From positions 62,001 through 126,000 of the forward strand of contig NZ_NPKI01000017.1 in NCBI RefSeq assembly GCF_002284565.1: a stretch of DNA of 64,000 nt. The letters are read 5' to 3'. Under the pieces are notes generated by a model, which saw only the letters and a program-made list of their open reading frames with translations, did not search any database and was not told the origin of the DNA. The stretch is from Mesorhizobium mediterraneum. GTDB taxonomy: Bacteria > Pseudomonadota > Alphaproteobacteria > Rhizobiales > Rhizobiaceae. This document shows, in pieces, positions 43,902 through 52,980 of the stretch (position 1 is the first letter of the stretch; each line of letters starts with the position of its first letter). A program made the translations under genes and the position numbers.

Positions 43902-43947
43902 AGAGCTGGCGGGAAACGAGATCGCGCGAGGGCCAGCGGTCGCCAAC

Positions 43948-43985
43948 AGAGACAGGTGGACAAACTGCACCTGAAGCCTGTCTCT
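43948..43985 (+). terminator. Hairpin terminator after RTX gene 2
   Basis: AGAGACAGG (43948-43956) pairs with CCTGTCTCT (43977-43985), the counterpart of the hairpin after gene 1, with one base less in the loop. From here to 44420 (about 435 bases) no gene was seen. Confidence 0.55.
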
Positions 43986-44420
43986 TTGGCGAGCGTGGAT
44001 GCTCTGGCGCGGACCGTCCCCAAAACCATTCTAGGCCATTTCGGCATAGTCGATTCCCCTCATGTCTTGCAAAGCAGGCTACCCTCAGCCCGTGGAGCTC
44101 CAGGAAACGGCAAGATTAGCTTAAAGTGCCGGTTCCCCTGAACCAGCAGCAGGCCAAAGGAACCGCGCTGGTTTCGTTGCGCAGTGTTTCGGCGAAACGT
44201 GTATGGCCTGTCATTCATTCGTAGGATGAGAGTTCATATCTCAATGGCTAGAAATTGAAGATGAGTGGACCTGCCCTTCTCCCGCACAAGGCGATGCGTG
44301 TCTGAGCTTGGAGAGAGTCCGGTAGACGTCAGTTCCGCGGGCAAAGCAGCAAGCGGGTTCTTAAAAACTGAGGATGCTAGGCCGCAACGGAGCCAGCAGT
44401 GCTATTGGCAATGAGGGGTC

Positions 44421-45167
44421 ATGGGAAAGATCAAGCAATCCTTAGAGGTCTTACGAACCGAGGGACCTGGTCGACTCCTCCAGTTGTCGGCCCTGTCGCT
44501 GACCGAGCCGCTTAGATCGCAAGGGCTTCGCCCTCGCGTTGCGTCTGATGCAAGGCAGGCATTGTCCCATCTCAATTTGACAAAGCGAAGTCGCGGATTG
44601 TTTATCGATTGCGGCTCAAATATAGGCCAAGGGTTTAGATACTTTTCTGCATACTACACGCCCGATAGATACGATTACGTTTTGATCGAACCCAACAAGA
44701 ATTGCCTTGCGCAGCTTAATGCTTTGCGCGCAGAAAATTTGACTATGGAGATTGTCGCAAAGGCGGCGAGTGTGAAAGATGGCTACGCTGAATTGTTTGG
44801 CCCCCCTCCAGAACGGTCGGAGGCCACCCACCAAAGTTGCTCGCTAGTCTTAGACCACAACGGAAGCCTGTATCAATCGCAGCGATTTGCGCCGGACCTC
44901 GTCGAAACGTTTTCGCTCTCAGAGATGATCCGGACAAAGCGTAAGCTGTATGATGTGATCGTTCTCAAGCTCGACGTCGAAGGGGCAGAGTACGAAATTC
45001 TTGATGATTTGATCAGGGCTGGGACCCATCGTGATCTATATGCCGCCTATGTGGAATTCCACTCTCTTAAACTGAGGAATCCCGCGAGACGGGAGAAGCG
45101 CGCCCTGGAAGCTCAAATGGTGCGCGAATTCGATGAAGCCGGCATTCGATTTAGAAGGTGGATATAG
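44421..45167 (+). CDS. FkbM family methyltransferase
   Basis: SAM-dependent O-methyltransferase of 248 residues, of the family that methylates sugars and secondary metabolites. Landmarks: GLFIDCGSNIGQGFRYFS (SAM loop), YVLIEPNKNCLAQL, and DVIVLKLDVEGAEYEILDDL, the FkbM signature. It is less GC-rich than neighbouring genes, as often seen for transferred polysaccharide-modification genes. It stands alone after the RTX genes and probably adds an O-methyl group to the local polysaccharide. The site of action is unknown. Confidence 0.87.
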   Translation: MGKIKQSLEVLRTEGPGRLLQLSALSLTEPLRSQGLRPRVASDARQALSHLNLTKRSRGLFIDCGSNIGQGFRYFSAYYTPDRYDYVLIEPNKNCLAQLNALRAENLTMEIVAKAASVKDGYAELFGPPPERSEATHQSCSLVLDHNGSLYQSQRFAPDLVETFSLSEMIRTKRKLYDVIVLKLDVEGAEYEILDDLIRAGTHRDLYAAYVEFHSLKLRNPARREKRALEAQMVREFDEAGIRFRRWI

Positions 45168-45227
45168 CGTCCCGACAGGAACGCCGGATCCGACACAGCG
45201 CTAGATCGAAGAAAAGTGGGCGGGCGT

Positions 45228-45530
45228 CTATCGCCTCGGCGAGTATACGCTGTCCATCTTTTCGCTGCCTATCGGCAGCGTCATGTCGTCATCCAGCAAC
45301 CGGGTGATCCGGGCAAAGCCCGCAAAAGCCTTTCTTGCTTCCTCGGCAGACATCTGACCTGCCAGAGCCGCAGCGCAGCAGTTCAGCGCGCATTGATACA
45401 CCGGCCCGCGCCGTCCTCTCGGCCATTTCCGCAAAAACGCCATCGCTTCATTAACGCCCTCAATGTCCTCCACAGGCTGTCCCTGCCCGTGCGAAATCCG
45501 CACAGGCGAAAAGAATTGTAGGCGATCCAT
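45228..45530 (-). CDS. DUF982 protein, copy 1
   Basis: A 100-residue protein of a family found mostly in rhizobia, function unknown. It begins MDRLQFFSPVRISHG and has the family's centre AMAFLRKWPRGRRGPVYQCA and DEDM-like end LLDDDMTLPIGSEK. A clear GGGAGGAA lies before the ATG. It is about 80 percent like the protein at 61767-62069, and the first 70 bases upstream of both genes are also alike. Confidence 0.85.
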   Translation of the reverse strand: MDRLQFFSPVRISHGQGQPVEDIEGVNEAMAFLRKWPRGRRGPVYQCALNCCAAALAGQMSAEEARKAFAGFARITRLLDDDMTLPIGSEKMDSVYSPRR

Positions 45531-45747
45531 TTGTTCCTCCCGGTCGATCGCGATGCGTTCGATCGAACCTAGTTAAATTCACGGCCAGCCAATTGGTTCC
45601 CGGCAAAAATGCCCACGGCCTTGATAAATGGCTGCGGACCAGCTGAATGAATCGCCAGTCATCGCCCGACTTCTTGCCGTTGCGGGAACGTTCGGGGGGC
45701 TAATGCATTTCGACTTCAGCGATGATCTTTGAGGGAAACGCCAGACT

Positions 45748-46809
45748 ATGAGAATAGCCCATGTGGCGCCGCTCCATGAATCCGTGCCGCCTCGGCTCTA
45801 TGGAGGTACGGAGCGCATTGTCTCCTATCTGACCGAAGGATTGGTCGAGCTTGGCCATGACGTAACCTTGTTCGCCAGTGGCGATACAAGGACGTCGGCA
45901 AAATTGGTACCGTGTCGCGAGCGAGCGCTGCGTCTTGACCCGCGCCCGCTGAAATCCGAGACAGCCGCGCATCTTTCGATGCTTTCCAAGGTGAGGAAAC
46001 AAGCTCAAGAGTTTGATATCATTCACTTCCACCTCAGCCATTTTCTGCACTTTTCCTTCTTCGAGCACATGCCCGAGCGGACGGTGACGACGCCGCATGG
46101 CAGGCTCGACTATGTCGATCTGGCGCCGGCCTATGAACGTTTTCCACGCTTTCCGATGATCTCCGTTTCCCGTAGCCAAAGAACGGGGCTCGCCAACGCG
46201 AACTGGTTGGCGACGATCCACCACGGGCTGCCGACCGAGATCTACGAACCGGTTTTCGAGACGAGCCCAGGGAAGCCGTACCTCGCCTTCCTTGGCCGGA
46301 TGTCGCGCGACAAACGTCCGGATCGTGCCATCGAGATCGCGCTGCGTTCGGGGCTGAAACTGAAGCTTGCGGCAAAGATCGGCGATGACGACCGCGCCTA
46401 TTTCCGCAAGATGGTCGAGCCGCTGGTCGACGGTGACCGTGTCGACTATGTCGGCGAGATCGAGGAGGACAAGAAGGCGGAGTTCCTGGGCAAGGCAGCA
46501 GGCCTCATATTCCCGATCGACTGGCCCGAGCCGTTCGGTCTCGCCGTCATAGAGGCGATGGCCTGCGGCACTCCGGTGATCGCCTGGAACTGCGGCGCCA
46601 TGCCGGAGATCGTCGATCAAGGAGTGACCGGTTTTATCGTGGATTCCATGGAGGACGCGGTCGCGTCTGTGCCCGGCATGCTACGGCTCGACAGGCGGGC
46701 GGTGCGAGCTGTCTTCGAAAGGCGGTTTTCCGCCGAAAGAATGACCCGCGACTATGTTTCCGCCTATGCGCGCCTGATCGGTGCCTCGGCCGAAGCAAGA
46801 GCGTCCTAA
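45748..46809 (+). CDS. GT4-family glycosyltransferase
   Basis: GT-B enzyme of 353 residues. N-terminal MRIAHVAPLHESVPPRLYGG with GTERIVSYLTEGLVELGHDV for the acceptor side; donor side with YLAFLGRMSRDKRPDRAIEI, GLIFPIDWPEPFGLAVIEAM (E-x7-E) and GTPVIAWNCGAMPEIV. It begins an operon with a glycogen-debranching-like enzyme (49 bases downstream) and a trehalose-phosphate-synthase-like gene, so a role in glucan or compatible-solute metabolism is likelier than in the exopolysaccharide. Donor and product are unknown. Confidence 0.87.
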   Translation: MRIAHVAPLHESVPPRLYGGTERIVSYLTEGLVELGHDVTLFASGDTRTSAKLVPCRERALRLDPRPLKSETAAHLSMLSKVRKQAQEFDIIHFHLSHFLHFSFFEHMPERTVTTPHGRLDYVDLAPAYERFPRFPMISVSRSQRTGLANANWLATIHHGLPTEIYEPVFETSPGKPYLAFLGRMSRDKRPDRAIEIALRSGLKLKLAAKIGDDDRAYFRKMVEPLVDGDRVDYVGEIEEDKKAEFLGKAAGLIFPIDWPEPFGLAVIEAMACGTPVIAWNCGAMPEIVDQGVTGFIVDSMEDAVASVPGMLRLDRRAVRAVFERRFSAERMTRDYVSAYARLIGASAEARAS

Positions 46810-46858
46810 GCTGCGTTAGCTCGGGGGCGCGGAGCGAAACGAGAGAGATGTGTAGCGA

Positions 46859-49021
46859 ATGACCCAACTCGACGAGCGCAAGCTTGATCCCGCGGTGGCA
46901 CTTGCCTCCTTGGACGCCACCGCACCTCGGGAGCCGCACCGGCTGTTCGCCCTCAAGCAAGGCGATTGTTTTGCCGTGGCCGACGCTTACGGCGATATCC
47001 GCGGCGCCGGCGACGGTTTCTTCCGTGACGACACGCGAGTGCTTTCCGAATTCCGGCTGACAGTCGGCGGCCGTCAAACGTCGCTGCTCGGCGCGTCGCT
47101 CAGTCAGGACAATGTGCTCTTCACCTCCAACCTGACCAATCTGCCGATGCAGAGCGTCCGCGGCCGAGACATTCCGCAGGGCGCGATCCATATCGAACGT
47201 GTCCGCCTGCTTTGGCAGGACCGGCTGTTTGAACGCATCACCCTTTCCAATTACAGCCAGGAACACTCCACCATCCGCGTTTCGCTGCACTTTGCCGCCG
47301 ATTTCCGCGACATGTTCGAAGTGCGCGGCTCGACAAGGTTGAAGCGCGGCATGGCCCATGCTGCCGAAACGGATGCGACCTCCGTCCTGCTTCGCTACGA
47401 CGGATTGGACGGGCTGGCGCGGATGTCGGCGATATCGTTCTCGCAGGCGCCGGACCATCTGGCGGCCGACCATGCGGATTTCCTGATTGCCGTGACGAGG
47501 CGCAGCAGCAAGGTGCTGTATGTCGAGGTTGGTCCCGAGGTCGCGGAAACGCCGAACCGCGATCGCTACCGCGCCGCCGCGGCCCGGGCTCGCTTCGGCA
47601 TGCGGGCCAAGCGCCGCCATGGTGCCACGGTGCATAGTTCCGGGCGCGTCTTCAACGATTGGGTCGCGCGCGCCCGCGCGGATGTGGCGCTGCTGACCAC
47701 CGAGCTTACGACCGGACCCTACCCCTATGCGGGCATTCCTTGGTTTTCGACGGCGTTCGGCCGCGACGGCGTGATCTCCGCGTTGCAGATGCTGTGGCTT
47801 AACCCGGGCTTGGCGCGAGGCGTGCTGGCCTTCCTTGCCCAGCACCAGGCGACGGAAACATCGCCGTTCAGCGATTCGCAGCCGGGCAAGATCATGCACG
47901 AGACCCGCAAAGGTGAAATGGCGGCACTGAGGGAGCTCCCCTTCGGCCGCTACTATGGCGGTGTCGACACGACGCCGCTCTACATCCATCTCGCCTGCGC
48001 CTATGCGGACCGCACCGGAGACATGGCGTTTGTCGACAGCCTGTGGCCGTCGCTCTGCGCGGCGGCTGAATGGACCGAGGACGCAAGCCGGCCGACCGGC
48101 TTCGTTACCTATCAGCGTGCCGCCGCGTCCGGCCTCACCAACCAGGGATGGAAGGACAGTATCGATTCCGTCTTCCATGCAGATGGCCGAATACCCAAGG
48201 GACCGATCGCCCTGGTGGAGGTGCAAGGCTATGTCTTTGCCGCGTTCCGGGGGCTGGCGGCGCTCGCCCGTCGCCGCGGCGAGGACGACAGGGCCGATCA
48301 TTGGGACAGCCGCGCCGAGGCGATGCGCACCTCCGTGGAACGCCATTTCTGGCTGGACGATCTCGGCTTCTATGCCTTGGCGATCGACGGCGCCGGCGAG
48401 CCCTGCAAGGTGCGGACGTCTAATGTCGGGCATCTTCTCTATGTCGGGCTCCCCGAGCCGATGCGGGCGCAGATGGTCGCCGACCAGCTGCTTTCGGCGT
48501 CCTTCCATTCGGGTTGGGGGCTGAGGACGCTCGCCGACGATGCTGTGTTCTTCAACCCGATGTCGTACCACAACGGTTCGATCTGGCCACATGACACCGC
48601 CATGTGCGGCGCCGGTCTGGCACGCTTTGGCGAGCGTGAAAGCGTGGTGCGGCTGATGAGCAGCACCTTCGAATCGGCGGTCCATTTCAACATGCGGTTG
48701 CCCGAACTGTTCTGCGGTTTTACCCGCGCGCCGGGCGAAGCGCCGATCGCCTATCCCGTCGCCTGCTTGCCGCAGGCGTGGTCGGCCGGGTCTGCCTTCA
48801 TGCTGATGCAGGCCTGTCTCGGCCTGGAGATCGACGGCTGGAAGGGCGAAATCCACGTCACCCGGCCCAGGCTGCCGATTGGTATCGACATGCTCACGCT
48901 GAGGCATCTGGGCGTTGGCGCAAGGGCGGTGGATCTGACATTTCAGCGCGTCGGCGACAGGGTCGTCGCCTATCTCGCCGACCGGCACGAGGGATTGGTG
49001 CCGCTCATCGTGCGGACCTAG
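46859..49021 (+). CDS. Amylo-alpha-1,6-glucosidase / glycogen debranching-type enzyme
   Basis: A 720-residue protein of the bacterial debranching-enzyme family with an N-terminal beta-sandwich (about 20-220: LFALKQGDCFAVADAYGDIRG, FFRDDTRVLSEFRL, IERVRLLWQDRLFERITL) and a C-terminal (alpha/alpha)6 barrel of the GH63/GH133 type (about 270-700: GIPWFSTAFGRDGVISALQM, RKGEMAALRELPFGRYYGGVD, GWKDSIDSVF, YHNGSIWPHDTAM). It is cytoplasmic, with no signal peptide. In the operon it lies between a GT4 transferase and the GT20 enzyme. It probably trims alpha-1,6 branches or short glucans. Confidence 0.9.
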   Translation: MTQLDERKLDPAVALASLDATAPREPHRLFALKQGDCFAVADAYGDIRGAGDGFFRDDTRVLSEFRLTVGGRQTSLLGASLSQDNVLFTSNLTNLPMQSVRGRDIPQGAIHIERVRLLWQDRLFERITLSNYSQEHSTIRVSLHFAADFRDMFEVRGSTRLKRGMAHAAETDATSVLLRYDGLDGLARMSAISFSQAPDHLAADHADFLIAVTRRSSKVLYVEVGPEVAETPNRDRYRAAAARARFGMRAKRRHGATVHSSGRVFNDWVARARADVALLTTELTTGPYPYAGIPWFSTAFGRDGVISALQMLWLNPGLARGVLAFLAQHQATETSPFSDSQPGKIMHETRKGEMAALRELPFGRYYGGVDTTPLYIHLACAYADRTGDMAFVDSLWPSLCAAAEWTEDASRPTGFVTYQRAAASGLTNQGWKDSIDSVFHADGRIPKGPIALVEVQGYVFAAFRGLAALARRRGEDDRADHWDSRAEAMRTSVERHFWLDDLGFYALAIDGAGEPCKVRTSNVGHLLYVGLPEPMRAQMVADQLLSASFHSGWGLRTLADDAVFFNPMSYHNGSIWPHDTAMCGAGLARFGERESVVRLMSSTFESAVHFNMRLPELFCGFTRAPGEAPIAYPVACLPQAWSAGSAFMLMQACLGLEIDGWKGEIHVTRPRLPIGIDMLTLRHLGVGARAVDLTFQRVGDRVVAYLADRHEGLVPLIVRT

Positions 49022-49185
49022 TTTGGCTTTGCATATCGAATTGCCGCCTCGCTCCAACTACCGGAACCGATGGCCCATCCGTGCGTTGCAAATCATGCCG
49101 GCGCACAGCGGCACGTCACCAGTGGCCGGCTTCGAAAAACAAAGAAAAATGGCCACCGACCGGCCAAAGGGAAAACGCTGTTCCA

Positions 49186-50964
49186 ATGTCAGACTATGGC
49201 ATAGAGGCTCTCTTGCTTCTGATCCTTGCAAGCCTCGGCCTTTCCGCTGTTGCCGTGGTATTCTCGGCATTCCAACGACGCCACAGCCACACGCCAGCTG
49301 TCGCATACGCTTCAGGCGAGGACGTGGCTTCGGAAGCGGCTCGCAAAGTGCTGCGAGAATTTGAAAAGAACGGACACGCGGCCGATGCAGCGCTGATCAC
49401 ATGGTCACCCGACACCTTGCGCAAGATTCTGGCCGACGATCTGCCGGAAACGCAGGTGATCGTGGTATCCAACCGCGAGCCCTACATCCACAACATCGGG
49501 GATGATGGCGTCGAGCTCTTGGTACCGGCCAGCGGGCTGGTTTCCGCGCTCGAGCCGATCACCCGCGCCTGTGCCGGCACCTGGATCGCCTACGGCGGCG
49601 GAACAGCGGACCGTCTCATGGTCGACAAGAACGACCGGGTTGAGGTGCCGCCTGGCAATCCGTCCTACGCGCTGCGCAGGGTCTGGCTGACAGAGCAAGA
49701 ATACAAGGGCTACTATCTGGGCTTCGCCAATGAAGGTCTGTGGCCGCTTTGCCATATCGCCTTCACCCGCCCGATTTTCCGCGCGTCGGATTGGGAGGCC
49801 TATGAGTCCGTCAACCGGAAGTTCGCTGATACGGTGGTTGCCGAAGCGCGCAACGCGCGGCCGATTGTGCTGGTCCAGGACTACCATTTCGCGCTCTTGC
49901 CGCGCATGATCCGCGAGCGCCTGCCCGAGGCGATCGTTATCACTTTCTGGCATATCCCGTGGCCCAACCCGGAAGTGTACAGCATCTGCCCTTGGCGTGA
50001 ACGGGTCCTGGAAGGCCTGCTCGGCAGCTCCATCATCGGCTTTCATACCCAGTTCCATGCCAATAATTTCGCCGAAAGCGTCGATCGCTTCCTGGAAAGC
50101 CGTATAGAACGGGCCGATGCGGCGATCTCCTACGGCGGACAGACGACGCTGGTGCACGCCTATCCCATCTCCATAGAATGGCCGGCCGAACTTTTGGCGA
50201 AACTGCCCGAGGTCGAAGAATGCCGCACCCGCCTGCGCGAGAGGTTCGGACTGAAAGCGGATGTCAAACTGTGCGTCGGCGTCGAACGTCTCGACTACAC
50301 GAAGGGCATTCTCGACCGTTTCCGGGCGCTGGAAGAATTGTTCACGAGACATCCCGAATGGGTCGGGAAACTGGTTCTGCTTCAGATCGCGGCACCCAGC
50401 CGGGGCACGCTCCCGGCTTACAGGCAACTCCATGATGAATGCCGTCGCTATGTCGAAGATATCAACCAGCGCTACGGCAGCGAGGATTACAGTCCTGTCC
50501 TGATGATAGACAAACATCACGCGCAGGAACAGGTCTACGAGATCTATCGCGCCGCCGACATATGCATGGTCACCAGCCTGCATGACGGCATGAACTTGGT
50601 GGCCAAGGAATTCGTGGCAGCGCGCGACGACGAACAGGGTGTGTTGTTGCTCAGCACCTTTGCCGGCGCTTCGCGCGAGCTTCTGGAGGCATTGATCGTC
50701 AATCCGTACGATACGGCTATGACGAGCGAGGTGCTGCTGCAGGCGCTGACCATGACGCCGGAGGAACAGCGCGAGCGCATGCGACCCATGCGTGAGATGG
50801 TCCGCGACAACAATGTCTATCGCTGGGCCGGCAGCATGCTTCTGGATGCGGCCCGCCTTCGCAAGCGCGGCGACCTCGACCGGGTGATGGGTAACGGCGA
50901 GCGACCATCGAACAACAACAACGTCATTCCCATATTCGAGCGGGCAAGAAAGGCGGTGTCGTGA
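49186..50964 (+). CDS. otsA: GT20 alpha,alpha-trehalose-phosphate synthase-like, membrane-anchored
   Basis: GT20 glycosyltransferase joining glucose from a nucleotide donor to a sugar phosphate, in osmoprotectant synthesis. Residues about 88-565 form the catalytic part: TQVIVVSNREPYIHN, VLVQDYHFALLPRMIRERLP, FWHIPWPNPEVYSICPW, GIGVERLDYTKGI-like VGVERLDYTKGILDRF and LHDGMNLVAKEF. Unlike ordinary OtsA (about 450-480 residues), it has about 85 extra N-terminal residues with one membrane helix (IEALLLLILASLGLSAVAVV), so it seems tethered to the membrane. The upstream in-frame extension (from 48778) overlaps the debranching gene and is rejected. The product could be trehalose-6-phosphate or a related glycoside. 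Confidence 0.84.
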   Translation: MSDYGIEALLLLILASLGLSAVAVVFSAFQRRHSHTPAVAYASGEDVASEAARKVLREFEKNGHAADAALITWSPDTLRKILADDLPETQVIVVSNREPYIHNIGDDGVELLVPASGLVSALEPITRACAGTWIAYGGGTADRLMVDKNDRVEVPPGNPSYALRRVWLTEQEYKGYYLGFANEGLWPLCHIAFTRPIFRASDWEAYESVNRKFADTVVAEARNARPIVLVQDYHFALLPRMIRERLPEAIVITFWHIPWPNPEVYSICPWRERVLEGLLGSSIIGFHTQFHANNFAESVDRFLESRIERADAAISYGGQTTLVHAYPISIEWPAELLAKLPEVEECRTRLRERFGLKADVKLCVGVERLDYTKGILDRFRALEELFTRHPEWVGKLVLLQIAAPSRGTLPAYRQLHDECRRYVEDINQRYGSEDYSPVLMIDKHHAQEQVYEIYRAADICMVTSLHDGMNLVAKEFVAARDDEQGVLLLSTFAGASRELLEALIVNPYDTAMTSEVLLQALTMTPEEQRERMRPMREMVRDNNVYRWAGSMLLDAARLRKRGDLDRVMGNGERPSNNNNVIPIFERARKAVS

Positions 50965-51063
50965 CGATCCTTCGCTGACGCCGGCGCCGAAGCTGTCGGA
51001 AAAGATGCCCTCGATCGCATCAAACGCGCCCTGCCCCATGGCCCCGGCAACCGAAGAAGCTGA

Positions 51064-51735
51064 TCAGCCGATCTTCCCGTCCACGATGTGAATGCGGCGA
51101 TCCATGCGCGCCGCCATGTCGAGATCATGCGTAACCGCCACGACGGTCTTGCCGCGCTCGCGCACCAGATTCTCCAGGATTGCAAAAACCTGCTCGGAGC
51201 TCTTGCTGTCGAGGCTCCCCGTCGGCTCATCGGCCAGGATAAGCGGCGGGTCGTTGGCGAGCGAGCGCGCCACCGCGACCCGCTGACGCTGGCCGCCAGA
51301 GAGCTGGTCAGGCCGCTTGTCGAGATGCTCGCCGAGCCCGAGGGATGAAAGCAGCTCCCCTGCCCGTTCGCGCATCTCGGGCCGCGCCAGTCGGCCCAGC
51401 TTGCGCATTGGGATTTCGACATTTTCGCGCGCCGTGAACTCCGGCAGCAGAAAATGAAACTGGAACACGAAGCCCAACATCGAAAGCCTGGTCCGCGCGC
51501 GCTCCCTTTCATTCATCGGCTCGGTGTCGCGGCCGCCTATTCTCAACGTCCCAGCGGTCGGCCGGTCGAGCAGCCCGAGCAGATAGAGCAATGAGGATTT
51601 GCCGGAGCCGGAGGGACCGGTGACGGCGACGAATTCTCTCTCGTCGATCGCGAGCGTGATGTCCTTGACCAGCGTGACGGGAACCGTCTCAGGCAACACG
51701 CGCGTCAGTTTCTCGGCCTCGATGAGTGCGCTCAT
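51064..51735 (-). CDS. ABC transporter ATP-binding protein (MacB/LolD type)
   Basis: ATPase of 223 residues for the FtsX-type permease encoded upstream. Walker A is VTGPSGSGKSSLLYLLGLLD, the signature LSGGQRQRVAVARSLAND and Walker B LILADEPTGSLDSK. The LLGLLDRPTAG segment and size are typical of the MacB/LolD branch. Gene order (adaptor, permease, ATPase, with a 4-base overlap) suggests a three-part efflux or lipid-export machine under the divergent TetR regulator. Confidence 0.92.
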   Translation of the reverse strand: MSALIEAEKLTRVLPETVPVTLVKDITLAIDEREFVAVTGPSGSGKSSLLYLLGLLDRPTAGTLRIGGRDTEPMNERERARTRLSMLGFVFQFHFLLPEFTARENVEIPMRKLGRLARPEMRERAGELLSSLGLGEHLDKRPDQLSGGQRQRVAVARSLANDPPLILADEPTGSLDSKSSEQVFAILENLVRERGKTVVAVTHDLDMAARMDRRIHIVDGKIG

Positions 51736-52973
51736 GACGCGCCTCTGATGATCTCGACAGGGTTCAGGCGCGCCGCACGGCGCGCCGGCAGGTAGCCGGC
51801 CACTGCCGCCGAGCCCAGCGCGAAAGCCGACGCGATGACGTAGTGCATCAAGCTCCAGGCGATCGGTAGCCGGGTCATCTCCTGGCCGGTCGCGGCGATC
51901 TCGAAGCGCACCAGCGACAGCGCATAGGTCATGGAGAAGCCGAGCAGCGCGCCGAGCACGGAGCCGGCAGCACCGATGGCCACGCCTTCCAGCAGAAAGA
52001 GCCGGCGCATGTCGGACTCCGGGAAGCCAAGCGATTTCATGATGGCGATATCGCGCGCCTTCTCATGCGTGATCGTGGAGATGATGTTGTAGATGCCGAA
52101 GCCAGCGACCAGCATGATCGCGCCGACGACGGTGTACATGATGACGTTGCGCACGACGAGCGCTTCGAGGATCGATTCATTCGCCTCCTGCCACGCCACG
52201 GCTTTGTAGCCCAGTTCGGCCTCGGCACGGTGCGCCACCGCCGGAGCGCGGTTGGGATCGTCGAGCTTGATGCGGATCTCGTTGATGGCGTTCGGCCGCG
52301 CGGAGAGGATCTGCGCGTTCTTCAGCAGCACATAGGCCTCACCTTCGTCGCGCGCGGTGGTGCCGGTGTGGAACAGGCCAGCGATCTTGAAGTTGCGCGT
52401 CAGCCCTTCGGAGGAGACCGCCGTTATCGTGTCGCCGAACCCGGCGCCGAGTCGGCTCGCCATCGTGTCGCCGATGAGCACGTTATTGCCGCCCGCGGCA
52501 AGTGCCGAAAAGCTGCCTTCGACGAAGTCTCCGACGATCGGCGACACGCCGGACTCGCGCTCCGGTTCGATCCCAATGATCGCCGCGCCCACTTCGCGGC
52601 TGGAATAGCGGATCACCCCTTGCGCTTTGAGGCTTGCCGCGAACCGGCCGGGAAGCCAGCTCTCGAGCCAGGAGGTTGCGGCGGTCGGATTGATGATGCC
52701 GCGGCGATCGTCGCGCGGCCTGAGCCCGGAGATCGCAACTGTCGCGAAGGCATCCTCGGCTGGCTGTCGGCGAGCGGTGCGCTGCTCGTCGGTGATGTCG
52801 ACATGCGGCATCGTGTCGACGAGCTGCCTGACGAAATCGTCCTGCCCGCCCTGCATCAGCGCCGCCATGGCGATGGAGAATCCGACACCGACCGCAACGC
52901 CGATCACGGCAACCAGCGTCTGGCGACCGCGGCCGGCGATATGCGTGATGGCGATGTCGAAGATGAGCGGCAT
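51732..52973 (-). CDS. ABC transporter permease (FtsX/MacB type)
   Basis: Membrane protein of 413 residues with the MacB pattern: N-terminal helix (TLVAVIGVAVGVGFSIAMAAL), a periplasmic MacB_PCD domain (about 50-260) and three C-terminal helices beginning VIMYTVVGAIMLVAGFGIYN, with the FtsX segment THEKARDIAIMKSLGFPESD. It overlaps the ATPase gene (4 bases) and follows the adaptor gene by 7 bases. Together they form a MacAB-like exporter with the ATPase on a separate chain. Confidence 0.9.
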   Translation of the reverse strand: MPLIFDIAITHIAGRGRQTLVAVIGVAVGVGFSIAMAALMQGGQDDFVRQLVDTMPHVDITDEQRTARRQPAEDAFATVAISGLRPRDDRRGIINPTAATSWLESWLPGRFAASLKAQGVIRYSSREVGAAIIGIEPERESGVSPIVGDFVEGSFSALAAGGNNVLIGDTMASRLGAGFGDTITAVSSEGLTRNFKIAGLFHTGTTARDEGEAYVLLKNAQILSARPNAINEIRIKLDDPNRAPAVAHRAEAELGYKAVAWQEANESILEALVVRNVIMYTVVGAIMLVAGFGIYNIISTITHEKARDIAIMKSLGFPESDMRRLFLLEGVAIGAAGSVLGALLGFSMTYALSLVRFEIAATGQEMTRLPIAWSLMHYVIASAFALGSAAVAGYLPARRAARLNPVEIIRGAS

Positions 52974-52980
52974 CGTAGCT

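Larger units (their letters stand above)
40046..44020 (+). repeat. Tandem duplication of promoter, TIM-RTX gene and terminator
   Basis: Unit 1 (about 40046-42035) and unit 2 (about 42052-44020) each contain a related upstream region (GATCAA..AT.CTATCA...GCTAATAT...GTAGGCAGG), a gene of the same architecture, and a nearly identical hairpin downstream. The RTX ends of the two genes are almost the same at DNA level, while the N-terminal domains and the linkers have diverged. Confidence 0.8.

Noticed and set aside
46634-49057. Very long minus-strand frame (about 807 codons) opposite the debranching gene
   Set aside because: It is an antisense shadow in GC-rich DNA: rich in Arg, Gly and His, no family motifs, and the plus strand carries a well-formed enzyme.
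48778-49185. Upstream extension of the GT20 reading frame
   Set aside because: It overlaps the end of the debranching enzyme in another frame and is Arg-rich without family similarity.
49405-51039. Long minus-strand frame opposite the trehalose-phosphate-synthase-like gene
   Set aside because: Antisense shadow; GT20 motifs are clear on the plus strand.
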